26,957 nt of DNA, taken from assembly GCA_039183635.1 (NCBI GenBank), contig JBCDBL010000053.1:1-26957 (forward strand), written 5' to 3'. Below, piece by piece: positions 1 to 8,396 of this stretch. The notes beneath the pieces were generated by a model that was not told the origin of the DNA, searched no databases, and was given only the letters and a program-made list of their open reading frames with translations. The first letter of the stretch is position 1; each line of letters starts with the position of its first letter. The translations under genes were made by a program, and so were the position numbers. The stretch comes from JBCDBL01 sp039183635. Its GTDB lineage: Bacteria; Pseudomonadota; Alphaproteobacteria; Caulobacterales; Parvularculaceae.

Positions 1-1
1 C

Positions 2-367
2 CAAAGCTTGGGCTTTCCGGAGATTACGTATCAGGGCTCCATATCCTACACAGCGCCTGTTGACGGTGGGTTCTACTGGAGCGGCTTGCTGGACTATTCC
101 TACCGCGACGAGACAACGCCGCCTCTTCTGGGGGCGGCTTATGCTGTCGAGGATTAGTGGCTCGTAAACGGACAGATCGCCTTTGGAGCCGAGAGCGGTC
201 GTTGGGAGGCGGCTATCTGGGGACGTAATATTCTGGATGAGGAGTACGACGAGGTTCGAAACTTTTTCACAGAGTCTCCTGATGCTGGCGGTATTCGGCA
301 AGGTATAGACGTCGCCGCGCCCGGCTTGCCGCGCACCTACGGCGTGCGGTTGAGCGTGAAGTACTAG
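2..367 (+). pseudogene. TonB-dependent receptor, 3' end, interrupted by a stop codon
   Basis: Reading from base 2 gives a beta-barrel-like C-terminus with alternating aromatic strands. A typical TonB-receptor segment GRNILDEEYD is followed by PRTYGVRLSVKY and a TAG at 365-367, matching the usual last two strands of this family. The frame carries a TAG at 155-157 (VED-stop-WLVNGQ) and then stays open for about 69 codons. The stop sits where an aromatic residue is expected, so a single change from a Tyr codon is the simplest origin. The last strands would be lost, and outer-membrane insertion normally needs the terminal strand, so the product is probably non-functional. The 5' part lies outside the window. 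The substrate is unknown; the adjoining peptide-uptake cluster makes a link to that cluster possible, but this is inference. Confidence 0.75.
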
Positions 368-387
368 GGCGCTATCATATGGGCAAA

Positions 388-419
388 GCCGCCGCCCGCC
401 CACCAAGCGTGGCGGCGGC
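388..419 (+). other. GC-rich hairpin between receptor and M20 gene
   Basis: A perfect 9-bp inverted repeat of GCC/GGC triplets (388-396 with 411-419) encloses a 14-base loop. No T-run follows, so it is not a standard intrinsic terminator. It could be a weak stop for the upstream receptor or simple GC-rich sequence. Confidence 0.3.
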
Positions 420-447
420 GATCACCTGACGGAAAGGCTCTTCGCCG

Positions 448-1731
448 ATGGCGCAAGACGTTGTCGCCGCCGCTTGGCGCTTGATCGACGATCGGCGGGA
501 CGACGTGACGGCGCTGACCCGGGACCTGATCCGGTTCCCGACCATCAATCCGCCGGGGGACGCCTACGGACCTTGCGCGGAGTATCTTGGGGGCCGGCTC
601 GCCCGGCGCGGTTTCCAGGTGGAATATGTGCGGGCCGAGGGGGCGCCGGGGGATTGCGACCGTTATCCCCGCATTAACGTCATCGCCCGGCGGGAGGGCG
701 CGGGCCCCGGCCCGTGCGTTCATTTCAACAGCCATATGGACGTCGTCGAAACCGGGGAGGGGTGGACGGTCCCCCCCTTCGACGGCCTTGTTAAAGACGG
801 CAAGGTCTATGGTCGCGGCGCGTGCGACATGAAAGGCGGTCTCGCCGCCTCCGTCGTCGCTGTCGAAGCGTTGATCGACGCGTTTCCGAACTATCCGGGC
901 GCCCTCGAGGTCTCCGGCACGGCGGACGAGGAATCCGGCGGCTATGGCGGTGTCGCCTATCTTGCCGAACGCGGATGGTTTTCAAAGCCGCGGGTGGACC
1001 ATGTCATTATTCCCGAGCCCTTGAACGTCGACCGTGTCTGCGTCGGCCACCGGGGCGTCTGGTGGGCGGAGATCGAAACCCATGGCCGGATCGCCCACGG
1101 CTCCATGCCGTTCCTCGGCGATTGCGCCGTGCGCCATATGGGCGCGGCGCTCGCCGCGTTCGAGGCGGAGCTTTATCCCGCCTTCGCCGCGCGGAAGACG
1201 GATATGCCCGTGGTTCCGGAGGGCGCCAAAAGCTCGACCATGAACATCAATTCCGTCCACGGCGGACAGGCGGAGACCGAGGACGGCCTGCCGTCGCCGT
1301 GCGTGCCGGATTCCTGCCGCATGGTGATCGACCGGCGGTTCCTCATCGAAGAGGACCTCGACGACGTCAAGGGAGAGGTGCGGGCCGTGCTCGACCGCCT
1401 GGCGGCGGAGCGGCCGAACTTTCGCTACGACATGCGCGATTTGTTCGAAGTGCGCCCCAGCCGCACGGACCGCACGGCGCCCGTGGTGCGGGCGACGGAG
1501 GCGGCGGTGGCGCAGGTGCTCGGCCGTCAGGCGGAACTGGTGTGTTCTCCGGGCACGTACGACCAGAAGCACATCGACCGCATCGGCAAGCTGAAGGACT
1601 GCATCGCCTACGGACCGGGCATTCTGGACCTCGCCCACCAGCCGGACGAGTATATCGTCATCGACGACATGGTCGCCTCGGCCAAGGTCATGGCGGCGGC
1701 CGCCCATGCGCTGCTGACGGGCGCGGCGTGA
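448..1731 (+). CDS. M20-family metallopeptidase / amidohydrolase (ArgE/DapE type)
   Basis: 427 aa, the normal length for the ArgE/DapE/aminoacylase family of two-zinc amidohydrolases, which cleave N-acyl amino acids or short peptides in the cytoplasm. The metal and catalytic motifs are all visible: HMD (His96, Asp98), ACDMKGG (bridging Asp127), DEES (catalytic Glu161 and ligand Glu162), IPEP (Glu190) and a late LAHQPDE (His397). The dimerisation/lid domain lies between roughly residues 200 and 310. The ATG at 448 follows a purine-rich ggaaagg about ten bases upstream. The gene leads a co-directional set of peptide-ABC transporter and oxidoreductase genes, which suggests a role in hydrolysing the imported compound rather than arginine or lysine biosynthesis. 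The exact substrate cannot be read from sequence. Confidence 0.9.
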   Translation: MAQDVVAAAWRLIDDRRDDVTALTRDLIRFPTINPPGDAYGPCAEYLGGRLARRGFQVEYVRAEGAPGDCDRYPRINVIARREGAGPGPCVHFNSHMDVVETGEGWTVPPFDGLVKDGKVYGRGACDMKGGLAASVVAVEALIDAFPNYPGALEVSGTADEESGGYGGVAYLAERGWFSKPRVDHVIIPEPLNVDRVCVGHRGVWWAEIETHGRIAHGSMPFLGDCAVRHMGAALAAFEAELYPAFAARKTDMPVVPEGAKSSTMNINSVHGGQAETEDGLPSPCVPDSCRMVIDRRFLIEEDLDDVKGEVRAVLDRLAAERPNFRYDMRDLFEVRPSRTDRTAPVVRATEAAVAQVLGRQAELVCSPGTYDQKHIDRIGKLKDCIAYGPGILDLAHQPDEYIVIDDMVASAKVMAAAAHALLTGAA

Positions 1732-1765
1732 GGAGCGGGGAAGCCGTCGGCGTCCGCGATGCGGC

Positions 1766-1890
1766 ACCTCTCCCCTTCGGGGAGAGGTCGAAAGCGCGTC
1801 AGCGCTTTCGGGTGAGGGGGAAGGGATGCTTGTGACAACCGCCGGAATCCCTTCCCCCTCACCCTATCCCTCTCCCCGATGGGGAGAGGG
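1766..1890. repeat. Composite palindromic intergenic repeat (REP-like)
   Basis: Four nested or adjacent palindromes: a 10-bp hairpin at 1766-1788 (ACCTCTCCCC/GGGGAGAGGT around TTC); an 8-bp hairpin at 1790-1809 (GAAAGCGC/GCGCTTTC, loop gtca); a perfect 17-bp inverted repeat 1810-1826 with 1848-1864; and a 10-bp hairpin 1868-1890 (CCCTCTCCCC/GGGGAGAGGG around GAT). The first and last hairpins are near-identical, so the block looks like two REP-type units in opposite orientation. Such CCTCTCCCC repeats are common between genes in alphaproteobacteria. The block separates the M20 gene from the transporter and may attenuate transcription, but there is no T-run. Confidence 0.8.
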
Positions 1891-4477
1891 AACATCATCA
1901 CGCTGTGTTGCAACGGTTCGCCGAACCCTTAGCGTATCTTTACAAGTACTTTTTGTTACTTGTGCGTTGTTCCTTCACACGCTCGCTTTAGCTAACGCCC
2001 AATCCAACGGCGGCGTCCTCACCGTCGGCGTCCAGCTGGAACCGCCGGGCCTCGACCCCACGGCGGGCGCGGCGGCGGCCATCGATGAAATCGTCTACGC
2101 CAACGTCTTTGAAGGGCTCGCCCGCATCGGCCCCGACGGCGCGGTGCGGCCAGGCCTCGCCGAACGGTGGGACGTGTCCGAAGACGGCCGGCGCTACACG
2201 TTTCACCTCCGCAAAAATGCAACGTTCCATGACGGAACGGCGTTTGACGCCGATGACGTCGTGTTTTCCTTAACGCGGGCCAGGGCGGAAGGCTCCCTCA
2301 ACGCTCAAAAGGCCCTGTTCGAACCCATTGAAAGCGTCACAGCTCTCGATCCCTATACGGTCGAGGTGCGTCTCAGCCGTCCTGTGGGCGCGTTTCTCAC
2401 GCATCTGGCCTGGGGCGACGCCGTCATCGTCGCGCCGGAAAGCGCCGGGACAAACGCCACGGCGCCCGTGGGGACAGGACCGTTCCGGTTTTCCCGCTGG
2501 CGCAAGGGCGATGCGGTGGAGCTCAGGCGCTATGACGGGTATTGGGGCGACGCGGCGCCCCTCGACGGCGTCACGTTTAAATTCATCTCCGACCCGACGG
2601 CGGCCTTCGCCGCGCTGATGGCCGGGGACGTCGACGGGTTTCCCAATTATCCCGCCCCGGAAAACCTGGCGCAGTTCGACGCCGATGCGCGTTTCAACCT
2701 CGTAACCGGCGCGGGCGAGGGGGAAATGATCCTCGCCGTCAACAACAAGGCGCCGCCCTTTAACGATGTGCGCGTGCGCCGGGCGCTGTCCCACGCTATC
2801 GACAAACAGGCGGTGATCGACGGCGCCCTGTTCGGCTACGGCGCGCCCATCGGCTCCCACTTTCCCCCGCACCATCCGTCCTACACGGATCTGACCGGGC
2901 TTTACCCCCACGATCCGGACCGGGCGCGGGCCCTGCTCGCCGAGGCCGGGCAGGAGGGCGGCGTGACAGCGACCCTGAAACTGCCGCCGCCCAGCTACGC
3001 CAGGCGCAGCGGGGAGATCATCGCCGCCCAACTGCGCGCCGTCGGCGTCGACGTGACGATTGAAAATCTGGAATGGGCGCAGTGGCTCGATCAGGTTTTC
3101 ACCAACAAAAACTACGACCTCACCATCGTCGCCCATACCGAACCCCTCGACATCGATATCTACGCCAGGGACGGGTATTACTTTCAATATGCGGATGAAG
3201 AATTTAACGCGCTGATCGCGGAGCTGTCCGAAACCCGGGATGCGGCGGGGCGGGACCGGCTGTTGAAACGCGCCCAGGAGAAAATCGCCGTGGACGCCGT
3301 CAACGTCTTCCTCGCCCAGGGGCCGAAAACGGCGGTGTGGTCGACCCGCGTCTCCGGCGTGTGGACGAACGCGCCGCTCCAGGCGAACGATTTCACCGCC
3401 GCCCGCCTGAAAGGCGGCGGCGCCGCGGAGGCCAGCCGGCGCGCCGGGTCCTGGGGCGCGGTGTTGTGGGTCTTGTGCCTCGGCGGCCTCGTTTACGGCG
3501 CATATGTCCTTGTGCGGCGCGGTGGCGCGACGTATCTGGCGCAGCGTCTTGTCGCCTTCGCCGCGACGCTGGCGGCGGCGAGCGTCGTGATTTTCCTCCT
3601 GACCGAAATCGCCCCCGGCGATCCCGCGACATTCATGATGGGGCTGAACGCCACGCCGGACGCGGTGGCGGCGTTGAAAGCCGAACTTGGCCTCGACGCG
3701 CCGGCCGTGCAGCGATACGCCGCCTGGGCGGGGGGGCTTTTCACGGGGGATTTCGGGACCAGCTACACCTACCGCACGCCGGTGGCCGACCTTCTGGCGG
3801 AGCGGCTGCAGGTCTCCCTGCCGCTCGCCGTCATGGCGTTGATCCTGTCCGTCGTCATCGCCATTCCCGCCGGCGCGTTCGCCGCGGCCCGGCGCGGCCG
3901 CGGGGCCGATGCGGCGATCCTGGGGGCGAGCCAGGCGGGGCTCGCCGTTCCGAACTTCTGGCTCGCCATTTTGCTGGTGATGGTGTTTGCGACCGGCTTG
4001 CGTTGGTTCTCCGCCGGCGGATTTCCCGGGTGGGACGCCGGGATTCTTCCGGCGCTGAAGGCGTTGTTTTTGCCCGCCGTCGCTCTCGCTGCGCCCCAGG
4101 CGGCGATCCTCACCCGCGTCACGCGGTCCGCCGTTCTGGAGACCCTGGGGGAGGATTATATCCGCACAGCCCGCGCCAAGGGCCTCAGCGAAGGCGCCGT
4201 GATCGCCCGCCACGCCCTGAAAAACGCGCTGATCCCCGTGCTCACCATTCTGGGGCTGCAATTCGCCTTCCTGCTGGCCGGGGCCGTCATTATAGAGAAC
4301 GTATTTTACCTGCCGGGGCTCGGCCGTCTCGTCTTTCAGGCGGTGTTGCAGCGCGACCTCATCGTCGTCCAGAGCGTCGTCATGGTCCTTGTGTTCGCCG
4401 TGGTGTTGGCGGCGTTCCTGGTCGATATCGCCTACGGCCTTGCGGACCCGCGCCTTCGCAAAGGACGCACGGCGTGA
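1826..4477 (+). CDS. Peptide-type ABC transporter: substrate-binding protein fused to DppB-like permease
   Basis: About 883 aa, roughly the sum of a family-5 solute-binding protein (about 500 aa) and a DppB-type permease (about 315 aa). Order: hydrophobic export signal about residues 35-57 with an ANA-QS-like cleavage site; SBP domain about 62-530 (VFEGLARI, YTFHLRKNATFHDG, VGTGPFRF, RRALSHAIDKQAVI); a membrane helix about 544-562 followed by RR; then the permease from about 567 with APGDP, GDFGTSY and the EAA loop about 776-803 (DYIRTARAKG...ALKNALIP). The topology fits: SBP outside, one helix inward, permease N-terminus inside. The only ATG (1826) and a nearby GTG (1832) lie inside the palindromic repeat, so the first ~25 residues (PSPYPSPRWGEG) are repeat-derived and the true start is uncertain. 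The stop overlaps the next gene by four bases. Confidence 0.88.
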   Translation: MLVTTAGIPSPSPYPSPRWGEGTSSRCVATVRRTLSVSLQVLFVTCALFLHTLALANAQSNGGVLTVGVQLEPPGLDPTAGAAAAIDEIVYANVFEGLARIGPDGAVRPGLAERWDVSEDGRRYTFHLRKNATFHDGTAFDADDVVFSLTRARAEGSLNAQKALFEPIESVTALDPYTVEVRLSRPVGAFLTHLAWGDAVIVAPESAGTNATAPVGTGPFRFSRWRKGDAVELRRYDGYWGDAAPLDGVTFKFISDPTAAFAALMAGDVDGFPNYPAPENLAQFDADARFNLVTGAGEGEMILAVNNKAPPFNDVRVRRALSHAIDKQAVIDGALFGYGAPIGSHFPPHHPSYTDLTGLYPHDPDRARALLAEAGQEGGVTATLKLPPPSYARRSGEIIAAQLRAVGVDVTIENLEWAQWLDQVFTNKNYDLTIVAHTEPLDIDIYARDGYYFQYADEEFNALIAELSETRDAAGRDRLLKRAQEKIAVDAVNVFLAQGPKTAVWSTRVSGVWTNAPLQANDFTAARLKGGGAAEASRRAGSWGAVLWVLCLGGLVYGAYVLVRRGGATYLAQRLVAFAATLAAASVVIFLLTEIAPGDPATFMMGLNATPDAVAALKAELGLDAPAVQRYAAWAGGLFTGDFGTSYTYRTPVADLLAERLQVSLPLAVMALILSVVIAIPAGAFAAARRGRGADAAILGASQAGLAVPNFWLAILLVMVFATGLRWFSAGGFPGWDAGILPALKALFLPAVALAAPQAAILTRVTRSAVLETLGEDYIRTARAKGLSEGAVIARHALKNALIPVLTILGLQFAFLLAGAVIIENVFYLPGLGRLVFQAVLQRDLIVVQSVVMVLVFAVVLAAFLVDIAYGLADPRLRKGRTA

Positions 4478-5322
4478 CCGGGGCGAGGGCCCTGCTGCGC
4501 CGGACGCAGGCCGCGCCCCTGGGCCTTTGCGCGGGCGCTGTAATCACGGCCGGCTTCATCGCCATGGCGCTGCTCTCCTTTGTTTGGACGCCCTACGACA
4601 TTGTCAATTTCGACATCGCGAACAGGCTGCGGCCGCCGTCCTTCGCCCATTGGATGGGAACGGATCATCTGGGGCGGGACGTTCTGTCCATGGTGATGGC
4701 CGGGGCGCGGGGCTCCATCGCCGTGGCGGTGCTGGCCGTCGGCATGGGCCTTGCCGTCGGCGTCCCAATGGGGCTGTTCGCGGCCGCGCGGGGCGGCTTT
4801 GCGGACGAGGCTGCGATGCGCCTGTCCGATTTCATCTTCGCCTTTCCGGCGCTGATTCTCGCGATTTTGCTGACGGCGGTGCTCGGTCCCGGGGCGGCGA
4901 ACGCCGTCATCGCCATCGGGGTGTTCAACATCCCCGTCTTCGCCCGGGTGACCCGGGGCGCGGCGAGGGCTCTGTGGACCCGGGAGTATGTCCTGGCCGC
5001 CCGGGTCGCGGGGAAGGGGGCGTTCCGCATCTCCCTGGAGCACATTCTGCCGAACATCGCCAACATCGTCATTGTCCAGGCGACGATCCAGTTCTCCCTC
5101 GGCGTCATTGCTGAGGCGGGGCTCTCCTATGTCGGCCTCGGCGCGCAACCGCCGGCGGCGAGCTGGGGACGGATGCTGGCCGAGAGCCAGACCATGATCG
5201 CCTTCGCTCCATGGCTGGCGCTGTTTCCGGGGCTTGCGATTTTCCTCGCCGTGCTCGGCCTTAATCTGTTGGGGGACGGTTTGCGCGACGCCCTCGACCC
5301 GAAACTGGCGGGGCGGCGATGA
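4474..5322 (+). CDS. Peptide-type ABC transporter permease, DppC-like
   Basis: 282 aa from the GTG at 4474, which overlaps the previous stop as GTGA. The frame is open for over 1 kb upstream, but that part is a shadow of the fused permease gene. Family marks: MGTDHLGRDVLS near residue 60 (the DppC hallmark), several membrane helices, an EAA loop EYVLAARVAGKGAFRISLEHILPNI, and a C-terminal SYVGLGAQPPAASWGRML followed by LNLLGDGLRDALDPKL. It would form the second half of the inner-membrane channel with the DppB part of the upstream fusion. Its stop overlaps the ATPase start (ATGA), which indicates translational coupling. Confidence 0.93.
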   Translation: MTGARALLRRTQAAPLGLCAGAVITAGFIAMALLSFVWTPYDIVNFDIANRLRPPSFAHWMGTDHLGRDVLSMVMAGARGSIAVAVLAVGMGLAVGVPMGLFAAARGGFADEAAMRLSDFIFAFPALILAILLTAVLGPGAANAVIAIGVFNIPVFARVTRGAARALWTREYVLAARVAGKGAFRISLEHILPNIANIVIVQATIQFSLGVIAEAGLSYVGLGAQPPAASWGRMLAESQTMIAFAPWLALFPGLAIFLAVLGLNLLGDGLRDALDPKLAGRR

Positions 5323-6947
5323 CCTTGCTCAGCGTGGAAAACCTGTCCCTGTCGATCGGCGATGCGCGGATTTTGAAGGACGTGTCCTTTGACCTTGAAG
5401 CCGGGGAAACTTTGGGCCTTGTGGGGGAGTCCGGCTCCGGCAAATCCATGACGGCGCTGTCGCTGATGCGCCTCGCGCCAGAAAGCGCGGCGGTCGAAGG
5501 CGCGGTTCGGTTCGACGGCGAAGACGTCCTTACGATGCGCGCGCCCGGCGTGCGCGCCCTCAGGGGCCGGCGCATCGCCATGGCGTTTCAGGAGCCGATG
5601 ACGGCCTTAAACCCCGTAGAGACCATCGGCGCCCAGGTGGCGGAGCTGTTCCGCACCCACCAGAATGTCGGCAAGGGCGAGGCTCTGAACTTCGCCCGGG
5701 GCGCCCTGGAGCGGGCTGAGCTGCCGGCGGGCCGCTTCCCCCTCGACCGTTATCCCCATGAGCTGTCCGGCGGCCAGCGCCAGCGGGTCGTCATCGCCAT
5801 GGCGACGGCCTTAAGGCCCGATGTCCTCATCGCCGACGAGCCCACCACCGCCCTCGACGTGACGACCCAGGCGGAGATTTTAAAGCTCTTGCGCCGTCTC
5901 AGCGCCGAGGATGGAACGGCGCTGTTGTTCATCACCCACGACCTCGCCGTTATTGCTGAAATGGCGGACCGGGTCGCCGTCATGAAGGACGGGGAAATCG
6001 TCGAGGCCGGACCAACGGCGTCCCTGTTCGCCGCGGCGTCACACCCTTACACAAAAGCGCTGAAGGCCGCCTCGACCCTGGCCCCGCGCGCCCCGCGCCC
6101 CACCGAGGCGACCGCCGCGCCGGTGCTGGAGGCGAAAAGCGTCGTGCGGGACTACGTCGGGCCGCGGCCGCACCTATTTGCAAAACCCGTTTCCATACGC
6201 GCCAACGACAATGTCAGCCTTGTCCTGCGCCCCGGGGAGACCCTGGGCCTTGTGGGGGAGTCCGGATGCGGAAAATCGACCCTCGCCCGGGCGCTGATGG
6301 GCCTTGAAGCGGTGCAGGGGGGCGAGGTGTGCCTCGGCGGCGAGGTCTTCTCCAACCGCAAGCCGGCAGATGTTCGCGCCCTGCGCCGGCGCATTCAGGT
6401 GGTGTTCCAGGACCCCTACGGCGCTTTCAACCCCCGGCATGCCGTGGGCCGCATCGTGGCGGAGCCGCTGCACCTTCTGGATGCGCCGCCCGACAAAGCC
6501 GAAACGGAGAAAAAAGTCGCCGCCGCTCTGGAAAGCGTCGGGCTCGCGCCCGGCGATGCGGCGAAATTCCCCCACGCCTTTTCCGGCGGCCAACGCCAGC
6601 GCATCGCCATCGCGCGCGCCCTCATCGTGCGGCCCGACGTCGTCGTACTGGACGAGGCGGTCTCGGCCCTCGACGTCAGGGTGCGGGCGCATATTCTGGA
6701 TTTGCTCGCCGACCTTGGCGCGCGTTTGGGGATTGCGTATCTTTTCATCTCCCATGACCTCAAGGTCGTGCGGGCTGTGGCCGACCGCATCGCCGTCATG
6801 AAAGACGGCCGCATCGTGGAGGAGGGGGCGACCGAAACGGTGTTCGCCGCGCCGGCTCATCCTTACACGGCGTCCCTGCTCGCCGCGACGCCGGACCTTG
6901 GCGCCGCCCTCGCCAGGCGCGCAGAACGGAGCGCCCATGCCGATTGA
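5319..6947 (+). CDS. Fused peptide ABC transporter ATPase (DppD-DppF type)
   Basis: 542 aa with two complete ATPase domains. First: Walker A GESGSGKS 36-43, signature LSGGQ 149-153, Walker B VLIADEPT 169-176, His switch ITHD. Second: Walker A GESGCGKS 313-320, signature FSGGQ 421-425, Walker B VVVLDEAVS 441-449, ISHD. Each half ends with the oligopeptide-transporter C-terminal motif HPYTKAL / HPYTASL. It therefore replaces separate DppD and DppF subunits and energises the permease pair encoded just upstream. The start overlaps the DppC-like stop by four bases; the end overlaps the aldehyde dehydrogenase start by 11 bases. Confidence 0.95.
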   Translation: MTLLSVENLSLSIGDARILKDVSFDLEAGETLGLVGESGSGKSMTALSLMRLAPESAAVEGAVRFDGEDVLTMRAPGVRALRGRRIAMAFQEPMTALNPVETIGAQVAELFRTHQNVGKGEALNFARGALERAELPAGRFPLDRYPHELSGGQRQRVVIAMATALRPDVLIADEPTTALDVTTQAEILKLLRRLSAEDGTALLFITHDLAVIAEMADRVAVMKDGEIVEAGPTASLFAAASHPYTKALKAASTLAPRAPRPTEATAAPVLEAKSVVRDYVGPRPHLFAKPVSIRANDNVSLVLRPGETLGLVGESGCGKSTLARALMGLEAVQGGEVCLGGEVFSNRKPADVRALRRRIQVVFQDPYGAFNPRHAVGRIVAEPLHLLDAPPDKAETEKKVAAALESVGLAPGDAAKFPHAFSGGQRQRIAIARALIVRPDVVVLDEAVSALDVRVRAHILDLLADLGARLGIAYLFISHDLKVVRAVADRIAVMKDGRIVEEGATETVFAAPAHPYTASLLAATPDLGAALARRAERSAHAD

Positions 6948-8385
6948 TTTCAACACCGAACAGATTTTCATCGGCGGCGTCTGGCGCGCCGCGTCGGGCG
7001 AAGCCTTGCCCCTGGAAAACCCGTCGACCGGAGAGGTCATCGGCCGTATCGGCGGCGGGACGGCGGCCGATATCGACGCCGCCGTTAATGCCGCAGATGC
7101 GGCGCTCAACGGCGATTGGGGCCGCACGACAGCGGCGGAGCGGGGCGCTGCGCTCATGCGTCTTTCGGGGGTGGTTGAGGACAATATCGACCGCCTCGCC
7201 CGGCTGGAGGCGGAGGATGTGGGCAAGCCCTTGAAGCAGGCCTACGCCGACGCGAGGGCGCTCGCCCGCTATTGCGCGTTTTACGGCGGCGCGGCGGACA
7301 AGGTGCACGGGGAGACCATTCCCTACCAGGACGGTTATACGGTCTACACCCTGCGGGAGCCGCACGGCGTCACCGGGCACATCATTCCCTGGAACTATCC
7401 CATGCAGATTATCGGCCGCTCCGTCGGGGCGGCCCTCGCCATGGGCAATGCGGTTGTCTTGAAACCCGCCGAAGAGGCGTGCCTGACGGCGCTCATGTTC
7501 GCCCGGCTGGCCGAAGCGGCGGGGCTGCCCGCCGGGGCGCTCAACGTGGTCACAGGCCTTGGGGAGGCGGCGGGGGCGGCCTTGGCCGCCCATCCGGGCG
7601 TTGCGCATATCTCCTTCACGGGCTCCCTCGCCATCGGCGCGCTGGTGCAGGCGGCGGCGGCGCAGAACGTCGTTCCCGTGGCGCTGGAGCTTGGGGGCAA
7701 AAGCCCGCAAATTGTGTTCGACGACGCCGATATCGAGGCGGCCCTGCCGTTCCTTGTGAACGCCGGCGTCCAGAACGCCGGACAAACCTGCTCCGCCGCC
7801 TCGCGCCTGTTGGTGCAACGGGGCGTATACGATGCGGTTCTGGACAAGCTCGCTGCACGATATCGCGGCCTTGTCGTGGGGCCTGCGCCTGATGACCGGG
7901 ACGTCGGACCGCTGATCTCCGCCCGGCAAAAGGAGATTGTCGAGGGCTTTTTGGCGAAGGGCCGGGCCGACGGCCTTCACGTCGCCGCAGAGGGCGTTAT
8001 TGACGCCGCCGCACCCGCCGGCGGCCATTACGTGCGCCCGACCCTGTTCGCCGGGGTCGATCCCGCCCACAGCCTCGCTCAGGATGAAATCTTCGGCCCT
8101 GTCCAGGTCGTGATCCCCTTCCAAACGGAGCGCGAGGCCGTCGACATCGCCAACGGCACGGATTACGGCCTTGTGGCGGGCGTATGGACCCGGGACGGCG
8201 GACGGCAAATGCGCCTCGCCAAAGCCATCCGTACAGGGCAGGTGTTTCTCAACAATTACGGCGCCGGCGGCGGGGTGGAGCTGCCCTTCGGCGGGGTGAA
8301 GCGGTCCGGCCACGGCCGGGAGAAAGGGTTTGAGGCGCTCTACGGCTTCTCCACCTTAAAAACCGTCGCCGCGCACCATGGATAA
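6937..8385 (+). CDS. NAD(P)-dependent aldehyde dehydrogenase
   Basis: 482 aa, typical of the ALDH superfamily, which oxidises aldehydes to acids. Visible marks: WNYPMQ in the cofactor-binding part, the ELGGKSP motif with general-base Glu251, NAGQTCSAAS with nucleophile Cys285, EIFGPVQ, and the C-terminal LPFGGVKRSGHGREKG. The ATG at 6937 is chosen because IFIGGVW and ENPSTGEV follow at the usual spacing; the frame opens slightly earlier, inside the ATPase gene. It overlaps the ATPase by 11 bases, so it belongs to the same transcript. The substrate is unknown; by context it should be an aldehyde released from the imported compound. Confidence 0.94.
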   Translation: MPIDFNTEQIFIGGVWRAASGEALPLENPSTGEVIGRIGGGTAADIDAAVNAADAALNGDWGRTTAAERGAALMRLSGVVEDNIDRLARLEAEDVGKPLKQAYADARALARYCAFYGGAADKVHGETIPYQDGYTVYTLREPHGVTGHIIPWNYPMQIIGRSVGAALAMGNAVVLKPAEEACLTALMFARLAEAAGLPAGALNVVTGLGEAAGAALAAHPGVAHISFTGSLAIGALVQAAAAQNVVPVALELGGKSPQIVFDDADIEAALPFLVNAGVQNAGQTCSAASRLLVQRGVYDAVLDKLAARYRGLVVGPAPDDRDVGPLISARQKEIVEGFLAKGRADGLHVAAEGVIDAAAPAGGHYVRPTLFAGVDPAHSLAQDEIFGPVQVVIPFQTEREAVDIANGTDYGLVAGVWTRDGGRQMRLAKAIRTGQVFLNNYGAGGGVELPFGGVKRSGHGREKGFEALYGFSTLKTVAAHHG

Positions 8386-8396
8386 GGAGGAAAGCC

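Noticed and set aside
822..1835. 337-codon plus-strand frame overlapping the M20 gene
   Set aside because: Arg/Gly/Pro-rich alternative frame of a gene whose catalytic motifs are all in the other frame.
1766..1890. CRISPR or intrinsic terminator
   Set aside because: Repeats are palindromic and not evenly spaced with unique spacers; no T-run follows the hairpins.
2270..4261. 663-codon open frame on the minus strand
   Set aside because: Fully antisense to the SBP-permease fusion; high GC leaves opposite frames open. No signal or domain seen.
3337..4473. Long N-terminal extension of the DppC-like gene
   Set aside because: Alternate frame within the fused permease; the family starts near GTG 4474.
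6796..8313. 505-codon open frame on the minus strand
   Set aside because: Shadow of the aldehyde dehydrogenase; no recognisable motif, composition of an antisense frame.
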